This document shows positions 1-13,500 of a stretch of DNA of 64,000 nt, in pieces (within the stretch, counting starts at the first letter, position 1; each line of letters starts with the position of its first letter). The stretch lies in assembly GCA_032622095.1 (NCBI GenBank), contig CP136065.1:35746732-35810731 (forward strand), read 5' to 3'. Origin of the DNA: Siphonodentalium dalli (lineage: Eukaryota > Mollusca > Scaphopoda > Gadilida > Siphonodentaliidae). Under the pieces are notes generated by a model. It was given only the letters and a program-made list of their open reading frames with translations, searched no databases and had not been told where the DNA came from. Both the position numbers and the translations under genes were made by a program.

Positions 1-47
1 AACAACAAAAGTGTTGGAAGTAGATATATATAATGGGTCATATGGCC

Positions 48-83
48 CAATTCAAGTTAAATATACCAATTTAACTTGAATTG
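48..83. repeat. Perfect 15-bp inverted repeat present in every 538-bp unit
   Basis: Arms CAATTCAAGTTAAAT (48-62) and ATTTAACTTGAATTG (69-83) are exact reverse complements around a 6-nt loop (ATACCA). The same stem recurs at the same place in nearly all later units. Rare arm changes occur (AGTTAGATATACC at about 2749 and 13315; ATATAAAAATTTAAC at about 8305). The second, related copy in each unit (224 in unit 1) lacks the right arm, so it does not form the stem. Confidence 0.9.
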
Positions 84-3000
84 TCATGGGTGCTGTGAGT
101 GTTGGGCTGTCTCCATACCCTTAAAACCCACTAAGGAGCCAAAACTTTTGAAAACCTTCTTATATTGATGCAGATATTTCCAAAAACACTAGGAGACCTA
201 GAAGTATATACCTTTACAGGACCCAATTCCAGTTAAATATACCAATTTAACCATTAAAAAAAACAAATATCCCCCTGAATAGAGCCCAAAATGCCATTCA
301 GGTGCCCAAATATTTTTTTCCCATTGCCTCTATATATTCTAGAGTGAAATGTGGAATCATTTACAGAATGGGTATAGTCTGAGAGATGGCTGACTCAGAA
401 ATATGTTTTCATAGGCACGGGCGCTGTATGGTTTTATCATGGGTGCTGTGGGTGTTGGGCTGTCTCAATACCCTTAAAACCCACTGAGGAGCCCAAACTT
501 TGTGCAAACCATTTGCATAGATGCATACCTATCCACAAACAACAAAAGTGTTGGAAGTTGATACATATAATGGGTCATATGGCCCAATTCAAGTTAAATA
601 TACCAATTTAACTTGAATTGTCATGGGTGCTGTGGGTGTTGGGCTGTCTCCATACCCTTAAAACCCACTAAGGAGCCCAAACTTTTGCAAATCTTCTTAT
701 ACTGATGCAGATATTTCCAAAATCACTAGGAGACCTAGAAGTATATACCTTTACAGGACCCAATTCCAGTTAAATATACCAATTTAACCATTAAAAAAAA
801 CAAATATCCCCCCTGAATAGAGCCCAAAATCCCATTCAGGTGCCCAAATATTTTTTCCCCATTGCCTCTATATATTCTAGAGTGAAATGTGGAATCATTT
901 ACAGAATGGGTATAGTCTGAGAGATGGCTGACTCAGAAATATGTTTTCATAGGCACGGGTGCTGTATGGTTTTATCATGGGTGCTGTGGGTGTTGGGCTG
1001 TCTCAATACCCTTAATACCCACTGCAGAGCCCAAACTTTAAGCAAACCATTTGCATAGATGCATACCTATCCACAAACAACAAAAGTGTTGGAAGTAGAT
1101 ATATATAATGGGTCATATGGCCCAATTCAAGTTAAATATACCAATTTAACTTGAATTGTCATGGGTGCTGTGGGTGTTGGGCTGTCTCCATACCCTTAAA
1201 ACCCACTAAGGAGCCCAAACTTTTGCAAATCTTCTTATACTGATGCAGATATTTCCAAAATCACTAGGAGACCTAGAAGTATATACCTTTACAGGACCCA
1301 ATTCCAGTTAAATATACCAATTTAACCATTAAAAAAAAACAAATATCCCCCCTGAATAGAGCCCAAAATCCCATTCAGGTGCCCAAATATTTTTTCCCCA
1401 TTGCCTCTATATATTCTAGAGTGAAATGTGGAATCATTTACAGAATGGGTATAGTCTGAGAGATGGCTGACTCAGAAATATGTTTTCATAGGCACGGGTG
1501 CTGTATGGTTTTATCATGGGTGCTGTGGGTGTTGGGCTGTCTCAATACCCTTAATACCCACTGCAGAGCCCAAACTTTAAGCAAACCATTTGCATAGATG
1601 CATACCTATCCACAAACAACAAAAGTGTTGGAAGTAGATATATATAATGGGTCATATGGCCCAATTCAAGTTAAATATACCAATTTAACTTGAATTGTCA
1701 TGGGTGCTGTGGGTGTTGGGCTGTCTCCATACCCTTAAAACCCACTAAGGAGCCCAAACTTTTGCAAATCTTCTTATACTGATGCAGATATTTCCAAAAT
1801 CACTAGGAGACCTAGAAGTATATACCTTTACAGGACCCAATTCCAGTTAAATATACCAATTTAACCATTAAAAAAAAACAAATATCCCCCCTGAATAGAG
1901 CCCAAAATCCCATTCAGGTGCCCAAATATTTTTTCCCCATTGCCTCTATATATTCTAGAGTGAAATGTGGAATCATTTACAGAATGGGTATGGTCTGAGA
2001 GATGGCTGACTCAGAAATATGTTTTCATAGGCACGGGTGCTGTATGGTTTTATCATGGGTGCTGTGGGTGTTGGGCTGTCTCAATACCCTTAATACCCAC
2101 TGCAGAGCCCAAACTTTAAGCAAACCATTTGCATAGATGCATACCTATCCACAAACAACAAAATTGTTGGAAGTAGATATATATAATGGGTCATATGGCC
2201 CAATTCAAGTTAAATATACCAATTTAACTTGAATTGTCATGGGTGCTGTGGGTGTTGGGCTGTCTCCATACGCTTAAAACCCACTAAGGAGCCAAAACTT
2301 TTGCAAATCTTCTTATACTGATGCAGATATTTCCAAAATCACTAGGAGACCTAGAAGTATATACCTTTACAGGACCCAATTCCAGTTAAATATACCAATT
2401 TAACCATTAAAAAAAACAAATATCCCCCCCTGAATAGAGCCCAAAATCCAATTCAGGTGCCCAAATATTTTTTCCCCATTGCCTCTATATATTCTAGTGT
2501 GAAATGTGGAATCATTTACAGAATGGGTATAGTCTGAGAGATGGCTGACTCAGAAATATGTTTTCATAGGCACGGGTGCTGTATGGTTTTATCATGGGTG
2601 CTGTGGGTGTTGGGCTGTCTCAATACCCTTAATACCCACTGAAGAGCCCAAACTTTATGCAAACCATTTTCATAGATGCATACCTATCCACAAACAACAA
2701 AAGTGTTGGAAGTAGATATATATAATGGGTCATATGGCCCAATTCAAGTTAGATATACCAATTTAACTTGAATTGTCATGGGTGCTGTGGGTGTTGGGCT
2801 GTCTCCATACCCTTAAAACCCACTAAGGAGCCCAAACTTTTGCAAATCTTCTTATACTGATGCAGATATTTCCAAAAACACTAGGAGACCTAGAAGTATA
2901 TACCTTTACATGACCCAATTCCAGTTAAATATACCAATTTAACCATTAAAAAAACAAAATATCCCCCCCCCTGAATAGAGCCCAAAATCCCATTCAGGTG

Positions 3001-5913
3001 CCCAAATATTGTTTTCCCATTGCCTCTATATTCTAGAGTGAAATGTGGAATCATTTACAGAATGGGTATAGTCTGAGAGATGGCTGACTCAGAAATATGT
3101 TTTCATAGGCACGGGTGCTGTATGGTTTTATCATGGGTGCTGTGGGTGTTGGGCTGTCTCAATACGCTAAAAACCCACTGAGGAGCCCAAACTTTGTGCA
3201 AACCATTTGCATAGATGCATACCTATCCACAAACAATAAAAGTGTTGGAAGTAGATACATATAATTGGTCATATGGCCCAATTCAAGTTAAATATACCAA
3301 TTTAACTTGAATTGTCATGGGTGCTGTGGGTGTTGGGATGTCTCCATACCCTTAAAACCCACTAAGGAGCCCAAACTTTTGCAAATCTTCTTATATTGAT
3401 GCAGATATTTCCAAAAACACTAGGAGACCTAGAATTATATACCTTTACAGGACCCAATTCCAGTTAAATATACCAATTTAACCATTAAAAAAAACAAATA
3501 TCCCCCCTGAATAGAGCCCAAAATGCCATTCAGGTGCCCAAATATTTTTTTCCCATTGCCTCTATATATTCTAGAGTGAAATGTGGAATCATTTATAGAA
3601 TGGGTATAGTCTGAGAGATGGCTTACTCAGAAATATGTTTTCATAGGCACGGGTGCTGTATGGATTTATCATGGGTGCTGTGGGTGTTGGGTTGTCTCAA
3701 ATACCCTTAAAACCCACTGAGGAGCCCAAACTTTGTGCAAACCATTTGCATAGATGCATACCTATCAACAAACAACAAAAGTGTTGGAAGTAGATACATA
3801 TAATGGGTCATATGGCCCAATTCAAGTTAAATATACCAATTTAACTTGAATTGTCATGGGTGCTGTGGGTGTTGGGCTGTCTCCATACCCTTAAAACCCA
3901 CTAAGGAGCCCAAACTTTTGCAAATCTTCTTATACTGATGCAGATATTTCCAAAAACACTAGGAGACCTAGAAGTATATACCTTTACAGGACCCAATTCC
4001 AGTTAAATATACCAATTTAACCATTAAAAAAAACAAATATCCCCCCTGAATAGAGCCCAAAATCCAATTCAGGTGCCCAAATATTTTTTCCCCATTGCCT
4101 CTATATATTCTAGAGTGAAATGTGGAATCATTTACAGAATGGGTATAGTCTGAGAGATGGCTGACTCAGAAATATGTTTTCATAGGCACGGGTGCTGTAT
4201 GGTTTTATCATGGGTGCTGTGGGTGTTGGGCTGTCTCAATACCCTTAAAACCCACTGAGGAGCCCAAACTTTATGCAAACCATTTGCATAGATGCATACC
4301 TATCCACAAACAACAAAAGTGTTGGAAGTAGATACATATAATGGGTCATATGGCCCAATTCAAGTTAAATATACCAATTTAACTTGAATTGTCATGGGTC
4401 CTGTGGGTGTTGGGCTGTCTCCATACCCTTAAAACCCACTAAGGAGCCCAAACTTTTTCAAATCTTCTTATACTGATGCAGATATTTCCAAAAACACTAG
4501 GAGACCTAGAAGTATATACCTTTACAGGACCCAATTCCAGTTAAATATACCAATTTAACCATTAAAAAAAACCAAATATCCCCCCTGAATAGAGCCCAAA
4601 ATCCCATTCAGGTGCCCAAATAATTTTTTCCCATTGCCTCTATATATTCTAGAGTGAAATGTGGAATCATTTACAGAATGGGTATAGTCTGAGAGATGGC
4701 TGACTCAGAAATATGTTTTCATAGGCACGGGTGCTGTATGGTTTTATCATGGGTGCTGTGGGTGTTGGGCTGTCTCAATACCCTTAAAACCCACTGAGGA
4801 GCCCAAACTTTGTGCAAACCATTTGCATAGATGCATACCTATCAATAAACAACAAAAGTGTTGGAAGTAGATACATATAATGGGTCATATGGCCCAATTC
4901 AAGTTAAATATACCAATTTAACTTGAATTGTCATGGGTGCTGTGGGTGTTGGGCTGTCTCCATACCCTTAAAACCCACTAAGGAGCCCAAACTTTTGCAA
5001 ATCTTCTTATACTGATGCAGATATTTCCAAAAACACTAGGAGACCTAGAAGTATATACCTTTACAGGCCCCAATTCCAGTTAAATATACCAATTTAACCA
5101 TTAAAAAAACCAAATATCCCCCCTGAATAGAGCCCAAAATCCCATTCAGGTGCCCAAATATTTTTTTCCCATTGCCTCTATATATTCTAGAGTGAAATGG
5201 GGAATCATTTACAGAATGGGTATAGTCTGAGAGATGGCTGACTCAGAAATATGTTTTCATAGGCACGGGTGCTGTATGGTTTTATCATGGGTGCTGTTGG
5301 TGTTGGGCTGTCTCAATACCCTTAAAACCCACTGGGGAGCCCAAACTTTGTGCAAACCATTTGCATAGATGCATACCTATCCACAAACAACAAAAGTGTT
5401 GGAAGTAGATACATATAATGGGTCATATGGCCCAATTCAAGTTAAATATACCAATTTAACTTGAATTGTCATGGGTGCTGTGGGTGTTGGGTTGTCTCCA
5501 TACCCTTAAAACCCACTAAGGAGCCCAAACTTTTGCAAATCTTCTTATACTGATGCAGATATTTCCAAAAACACTAGGAGACCTAGAAGTATATACTTTT
5601 ACATGACCCAATTCCAGTTAAATATACCAATTTAACCATTAAAAAAACTGAATAGAGCCCAAAATCCCATTCAGGTGCCCATATAATGTTTTCCCATTGC
5701 CTCTATATATTCTAGAGTGAAATGTGGAATCATTTACAGAATGGGTATAGTCTGAGAGATGGCTGACTCAGAAATATGTTTTCATAGGCACGGGTGCTGT
5801 ATGGTTTTATCATGGGTGCTGTGGGGGTTGGGCTGTCTCAATACCCTTAATACCCACTGAAGAGCACAAACTTTATGCAAACCATTTGCATAGATGCATA
5901 CCTATCCACAAAT

Positions 5914-6097
5914 AAAAGTGTTGGAAGTAGATATATATAATGGGTCATATGGCCCAATTCAAGTTAAATATACCAATTTAACTTGAATTGTCATGGGTGC
6001 TGTGGGTGTTGGGCTGTCTCAATACCCTTAATACCCACTGAAGAGCCCAAACTTTATGCAAACCATTTGCATAGATGCATACCTATCAACAAACAAC
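5914..6097. repeat. Short 184-bp satellite unit closing block 1
   Basis: Unit running from AAAAGTGTTGG directly through the first TCATGGGTGCTGTGG and then into the downstream sequence normally found after the second copy (CAATACCCTTAATACCC). The missing ~353 bp equals the spacing between the two internal TCATGGGTGCTG copies, as expected from unequal exchange between them. The preceding unit (5392-5913, 522 bp) has a private deletion of the CAAATATCCCCC stretch. Confidence 0.9.
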
Positions 6098-9000
6098 AAA
6101 AGTGTTGGAAGTAGATATATATAATGGGTCATATGGCCCAATTCAAGTTAAATATACCAATTTAACTTGAATTGTCATGGGTGCTGTGAGTGTTGGGCTG
6201 TCTCCATACCCTTAAAACCCACTAAGGAGCCAAAACTTTTGAAAACCTTCTTATACTGATGCAGATATTTCCAAAAACACAAGGAGACCTAGAAGTATAT
6301 ACCTTTACAGGACCCAATTCCAGTTAAATATACCAATTTAACCATTAAAAAAAACAAATATCCCCCTGAATAGAGCCCAAAATGCCATTCAGGTGCCCAA
6401 ATATTTTTTTCCCATTGCCTCTATATATTCTAGAGTGAAATGTGGAATCATTTACAGAATGGGTATAGTCTGAGAGATGGCTGACTCAGAAATATGTTTT
6501 CATAGGCACGGGCGCTGTATGGTTTTATCATGGGTGCTGTGGGTGTTGGGCTGTCTCAATACCCTTAAAACCCACTGAGGAGCCCAAACTTTGTGCAAAC
6601 CATTTGCATAGATGCATACCTATCCACAAACAACAAAAGTGTTGGAAGTTGATACATATAATGGGTCATATGGCCCAATTCAAGTTAAATATACCAATTT
6701 AACTTGAATTGTCATGGGTGCTGTGGGTGTTGGGCTGTCTCCATACCCTTAAAACCCACTAAGGAGCCCAAACTTTTGCAAATCTTCTTATACTGATGCA
6801 GATATTTCCAAAATCACTAGGAGACCTAGAAGTATATACCTTTACAGGACCCAATTCCAGTTAAATATACCAATTTAACCATTAAAAAAAAACAAATATC
6901 CCCCCTGAATAGAGCCCAAAATCCCATTCAGGTGCCCAAATATTTTTTCCCCATTGCCTCTATATATTCTAGAGTGAAATGTGGAATCATTTACAGAATG
7001 GGTATGGTCTGAGAGATGGCTGACTCAGAAATATGTTTTCATAGGCACGGGTGCTGTATGGTTTTATCATGGGTGCTGTGGGTGTTGGGCTGTCTCAATA
7101 CCCTTAATACCCACTGCAGAGCCCAAACTTTAAGCAAACCATTTGCATAGATGCATACCTATCCAAAAACAACAAAATTGTTGGAAGTAGATATATATAA
7201 TGGGTCATATGGCCCAATTCAAGTTAAATATACCAATTTAACTTGAATTGTCATGGGTGCTGTGGGTGTCGGGCTGTCTCCATACGCTTAAAACCCACTA
7301 AGGAGCCAAAACTTTTGCAAATCTTCTTATACTGATGCAGATATTTCCAAAATCACTAGGAGACCTAGAAGTATATACCTTTACAGGACCCAATTCCAGT
7401 TAAATATACCAATTTAACCATTAAAAAAAACAAATATCCCCCCTGAATAGAGCCCAAAATCCAATTCAGGTGCCCAAATATTTTTTCCCCATTGCCTCTA
7501 TATATTCTAGAGTGAAATGTGGAATCATTTACAGAATGGGTATAGTCTGAGAGATGGCTGACTCAGAAATATGTTTTCATAGGCACGGGTGCTGTATGGT
7601 TTTATCATGGGTGCTGTGGGTGTTGGGCTGTCTCAATACCCTTAAAACCCACTGAGGAGCCCAAACTTTATGCAAACCATTTGCATAGATGCATACCTAT
7701 CCACAAACAACAAAAGTGTTGGAAGTAGATACATATAATGGGTCATATGGCCCAATTCAAGTTAAATATACCAATTTAACTTGAATTGTCATGGGTCCTG
7801 TGGGTGTTGGGCTGTCTCCATACCCTTAAAACCCACTAAGGAGCCCAAACTTTTTCAAATCTTCTTATACTGATGCAGATATTTCCAAAAACACTAGGAG
7901 ACCTAGAAGTATATACCTTTACAGGACCCAATTCCAGTTAAATATACCAATTTAACCATTAAAAAAAACCAAATATCCCCCCTGAATAGAGCCCAAAATC
8001 CCATTCAGGTGCCCAAATATTTTTTTCCCATTGCCTCTATATATTCTAGAGTGAAATGTGGAATCATTTACAGAATGGGTATAGTCTGAGAGATGGCTGA
8101 CTCAGAAATATGTTTTCATAGGCACGGGTGCTGTATGGTTTTATCATGGGTGCTGTGGGTGTTGGGCTGTCTCAATACCCTTAATACCCACTGAAGAGCC
8201 CAAACTTTATGCAAACCATTTTCATAGATGCATACCTATCCACAAACAACAAAAGTGTTGGAAGTAGATATATATAATGGGTCATATGGCCCAATTCAAG
8301 TTAAATATAAAAATTTAACTTGAATTGTCATGGGTGCTGTGGGTGTTGGGCTGTCTCCATACCCTTAAAACCCACTAAGGAGCCCAAACTTTTGCAAATC
8401 TTCTTATACTGATGCAGATATTTCCAAAAACACTAGGAGACCTAGAAGTATATACCTTTACATGACCCAATTCCAGTTAAATATACCAATTTAACCATTA
8501 AAAAAACAAAATATCCCCCCCTGAATAGAGCCCAAAATCCCATTCAGGTGCCCAAATATTGTTTTCCCATTGCCTCTATATTCTAGAGTGAAATGTGGAA
8601 TCATTTACAGAATGGGTATAGTCTGAGAGATGGCTGACTCAGAAATATGTTTTCATAGGCACGGGTGCTGTATGGTTTTATCATGGGTGCTGTGGGTGTT
8701 GGGCTGTCTCAATACGCTTAAAACCCACTGAGGAGCCCAAACTTTGTGCAAACCATTTGCATAGATGCATACCTATCCACAAACAATAAAAGTGTTGGAA
8801 GTAGATACATGTAATTGGTCATATGGCCCAATTCAAGTTAAATATACCAATTTAACTTGAATTGTCATGGGTGCTGTGGGTGTTGGGATGTCTCCATACC
8901 CTTAAAACCCACTAAGGAGCCCAAACTTTTGCAAATCTTCTTATATTGATGCAGATATTTCCAAAAACACTAGGAGACCTAGAATTATATACCTTTACAG

Positions 9001-10389
9001 GACCCAATTCCAGTTAAATATACCAATTTAACCATTAAAAAAAACAAATATCCCCCCTGAATAGAGCCCAAAATGCCATTCAGGTGCCCAAATATTTTTT
9101 TCCCATTGCCTCTATATATTCTAGAGTGAAATGTGGAATCATTTATAGAATGGGTATAGTCTGAGAGATGGCTTACTCAGAAATATGTTTTCATAGGCAC
9201 GGGTGCTGTATGGATTTATCATGGGTGCTGTGGGTGTTGGGTTGTCTCAAATACCCTTAAAACCCACTGAGGAGCCCAAACTTTGTGCAAACCATTTGCA
9301 TAGATGCATACCTATCAACAAACAACAAAAGTGTTGGAAGTAGATACATATAATGGGTCATATGGCCCAATTCAAGTTAAATATACCAATTTAACTTGAA
9401 TTGTCATGGGTGCTGTGGGTGTTGGGCTGTCTCCATACCCTTAAAACCCACTAAGGAGCCCAAACTTTTGCAAATCTTCTTATACTGATGCAGATATTTC
9501 CAAAAACACTAGGAGACCTAGAAGTATATACCTTTACAGGACCCAATTCCAGTTAAATATACCAATTTAACCATTAAAAAAAACAAATATCCCCCCTGAA
9601 TAGAGCCCAAAATCCAATTCAGGTGCCCAAATATTTTTTCCCCATTGCCTCTATATATTCTAGAGTGAAATGTGGAATCATTTACAGAATGGGTATAGTC
9701 TGAGAGATGGCTGACTCAGAAATATGTTTTCATAGGCACGGGTGCTGTATGGTTTTATCATGGGTGCTGTTGGTGTTGGGCTGTCTCAATACCCTTAAAA
9801 CCCACTGGGGAGCCCAAACTTTGTGCAAACCATTTGCATAGATGCATACCTATCCACAAACAACAAAAGTGTTGGAAGTAGATACATATAATGGGTCATA
9901 TGGCCCAATTCAAGTTAAATATACCAATTTAACTTGAATTGTCATGGGTGCTGTGGGTGTTGGGTTGTCTCCATACCCTTAAAACCCACTAAGGAGCCCA
10001 AACTTTTGCAAATCTTCTTATACTGATGCAGATATTTCCAAAAACACTAGGAGACCTAGAAGTATATACTTTTACATGACCCAATTCCAGTTAAATATAC
10101 CAATTTAACCATTAAAAAAACTGAATAGAGCCCAAAATCCCATTCAGGTGCCCATATAATGTTTTCCCATTGCCTCTATATATTCTAGAGTGAAATGTGG
10201 AATCATTTACAGAATGGGTATAGTCTGAGAGATGGCTGACTCAGAAATATGTTTTCATAGGCACGGGTGCTGTATGGTTTTATCATGGGTGCTGTGGGGG
10301 TTGGGCTGTCTCAATACCCTTAATACCCACTGAAGAGCACAAACTTTATGCAAACCATTTGCATAGATGCATACCTATCCACAAACAAC

Positions 10390-10573
10390 AAAAGTGTTGG
10401 AAGTAGATATATATAATGGGTCATATGGCCCAATTCAAGTTAAATATACCAATTTAACTTGAATTGTCATGGGTGCTGTGGGTGTTGGGCTGTCTCAATA
10501 CCCTTAATACCCACTGAAGAGCCCAAACTTTATGCAAACCATTTGCATAGATGCATACCTATCAACAAACAAC
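10390..10573. repeat. Short 184-bp satellite unit closing block 2
   Basis: Same deletion structure and same neighbours as the short unit at 5914: it is preceded by a 525-bp unit lacking the CAAATATCCCCC stretch and followed by a GTGAGTG/GAAAACC unit at 10574. The two short units are therefore copies by block duplication, not independent events. Confidence 0.9.
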
Positions 10574-13500
10574 AAAAGTGTTGGAAGTAGATATATATAA
10601 TGGGTCATATGGCCCAATTCAAGTTAAATATACCAATTTAACTTGAATTGTCATGGGTGCTGTGAGTGTTGGGCTGTCTCCATACCCTTAAAACCCACTA
10701 AGGAGCCAAAACTTTTGAAAACCTTCTTATACTGATGCAGATATTTCCAAAAACACTAGGAGACCTAGAAGTATATACCTTTACAGGACCCAATTCCAGT
10801 TAAATATACCAATTTAACCATTAAAAAAAACAAATATCCCCCTGAATAGAGCCCAAAATGCCATTCAGGTGCCCAAATATTTTTTTCCCATTGCCTCTAT
10901 ATATTCTAGAGTGAAATGTGGAATCATTTACAGAATGGGTATAGTCTGAGAGATGGCTGACTCAGAAATATGTTTTCATAGGCACGGGCGCTGTATGGTT
11001 TTATCATGGGTGCTGTGGGTGTTGGGCTGTCTCAATACCCTTAAAACCCACTGAGGAGCCCAAACTTTGTGCAAACCATTTGCATAGATGCATACCTATC
11101 CACAAACAACAAAAGTGTTGGAAGTTGATACATATAATGGGTCATATGGCCCAATTCAAGTTAAATATACCAATTTAACTTGAATTGTCATGGGTGCTGT
11201 GGGTGTTGGGCTGTCTCCATACCCTTAAAACCCACTAAGGAGCCCAAACTTTTGCAAATCTTCTTATACTGATGCAGATATTTCCAAAATCACTAGGAGA
11301 CCTAGAAGTATATACCTTTACAGGACCCAATTCCAGTTAAATATACCAATTTAACCATTAAAAAAAACAAATATCCCCCCTGAATAGAGCCCAAAATCCC
11401 ATTCAGGTGCCCAAATATTTTTTCCCCATTGCCTCTATATATTCTAGAGTGAAATGTGGAATCATTTACAGAATGGGTATAGTCTGAGAGATGGCTGACT
11501 CAGAAATATGTTTTCATAGGCACGGGTGCTGTATGGTTTTATCATGGGTGCTGTGGGTGTTGGGCTGTCTCAATACCCTTAATACCCACTGCAGAGCCCA
11601 AACTTTAAGCAAACCATTTGCATAGATGCATACCTATCCACAAACAACAAAAGTGTTGGAAGTAGATATATATAATGGGTCATATGGCCCAATTCAAGTT
11701 AAATATACCAATTTAACTTGAATTGTCATGGGTGCTGTGGGTGTTGGGCTGTCTCCATACCCTTAAAACCCACTAAGGAGCCCAAACTTTTGCAAATCTT
11801 CTTATACTGATGCAGATATTTCCAAAATCACTAGGAGACCTAGAAGTATATACCTTTACAGGACCCAATTCCAGTTAAATATACCAATTTAACCATTAAA
11901 AAAAAACAAATATCCCCCCTGAATAGAGCCCAAAATCCCATTCAGGTGCCCAAATATTTTTTCCCCATTGCCTCTATATATTCTAGAGTGAAATGTGGAA
12001 TCATTTACAGAATGGGTATGGTCTGAGAGATGGCTGACTCAGAAATATGTTTTCATAGGCACGGGTGCTGTATGGTTTTATCATGGGTGCTGTGGGTGTT
12101 GGGCTGTCTCAATACCCTTAATACCCACTGCAGAGCCCAAACTTTAAGCAAACCATTTGCATAGATGCATACCTATCCACAAACAACAAAATTGTTGGAA
12201 GTAGATATATATAATGGGTCATATGGCCCAATTCAAGTTAAATATACCAATTTAACTTGAATTGTCATGGGTGCTGTGGGTGTTGGGCTGTCTCCATACG
12301 CTTAAAACCCACTAAGGAGCCAAAACTTTTGCAAATCTTCTTATACTGATGCAGATATTTCCAAAATCACTAGGAGACCTAGAAGTATATACCTTTACAG
12401 GACCCAATTCCAGTTAAATATACCAATTTAACCATTAAAAAAAACAAATATCCCCCCCTGAATAGAGCCCAAAATCCAATTCAGGTGCCCAAATATTTTT
12501 TCCCCATTGCCTCTATATATTCTAGTCTGAAATGTGGAATCATTTACAGAATGGGTATAGTCTGAGAGATGGCTGACTCAGAAATATGTTTTCATAGGCA
12601 CGGGTGCTGTATGGTTTTATCATGGGTGCTGTGGGTGTTGGGCTGTCTCAATACCCTTAAAACCCACTGAGGAGCCCAAACTTTATGCAAACCATTTGCA
12701 TAGATGCATACCTATCCACAAACAACAAAAGTGTTGGAAGTAGATACATATAATGGGTCATATGGCCCAATTCAAGTTAAATATACCAATTTAACTTGAA
12801 TTGTCATGGGTGCTGTGGGTGTTGGGCTGTCTCCATACCCTTAAAACCCACTAAGGAGCCCAAACTTTTGCAAATCTTCTTATACTGATGCAGATATTTC
12901 CAAAAACACTAGGAGACCTAGAAGTATATACCTTTACAGGACCCAATTCCAGTTAAATATACCAATTTAACCATTAAAAAAAACCAAATATCCCCCCTGA
13001 ATAGAGCCCAAAATCCCATTCAGGTGCCCAAATATTTTTTTCCCATTGCCTCTATATATTCTAGAGTGAAATGTGGAATCATTTACAGAATGGGTATAGT
13101 CTGAGAGATGGCTGACTCAGAAATATGTTTTCATAGGCACGGGTGCTGTATGGTTTTATCATGGGTGCTGTGGGTGTTGGGCTGTCTCAATACCCTTAAT
13201 ACCCACTGAAGAGCCCAAACTTTATGCAAACCATTTTCATAGATGCATACCTATCCACAAACAACAAAAGTGTTGGAAGTAGATATATATAATGGGTCAT
13301 ATGGCCCAATTCAAGTTAGATATACCAATTTAACTTGAATTGTCATGGGTGCTGTGGGTGTTGGGCTGTCTCCATACCCTTAAAACCCACTAAGGAGCCC
13401 AAACTTTTGCAAATCTTCTTATACTGATGCAGATATTTCCAAAAACACTAGGAGACCTAGAAGTATATACCTTTACATGACCCAATTCCAGTTAAATATA

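Noticed and set aside
10..25. CENP-B box in the 538-bp satellite (GTGTTGGAAGTAGATA)
   Set aside because: It shares only the GTTGGAA centre; the required TTCG and CGGG core bases are absent.
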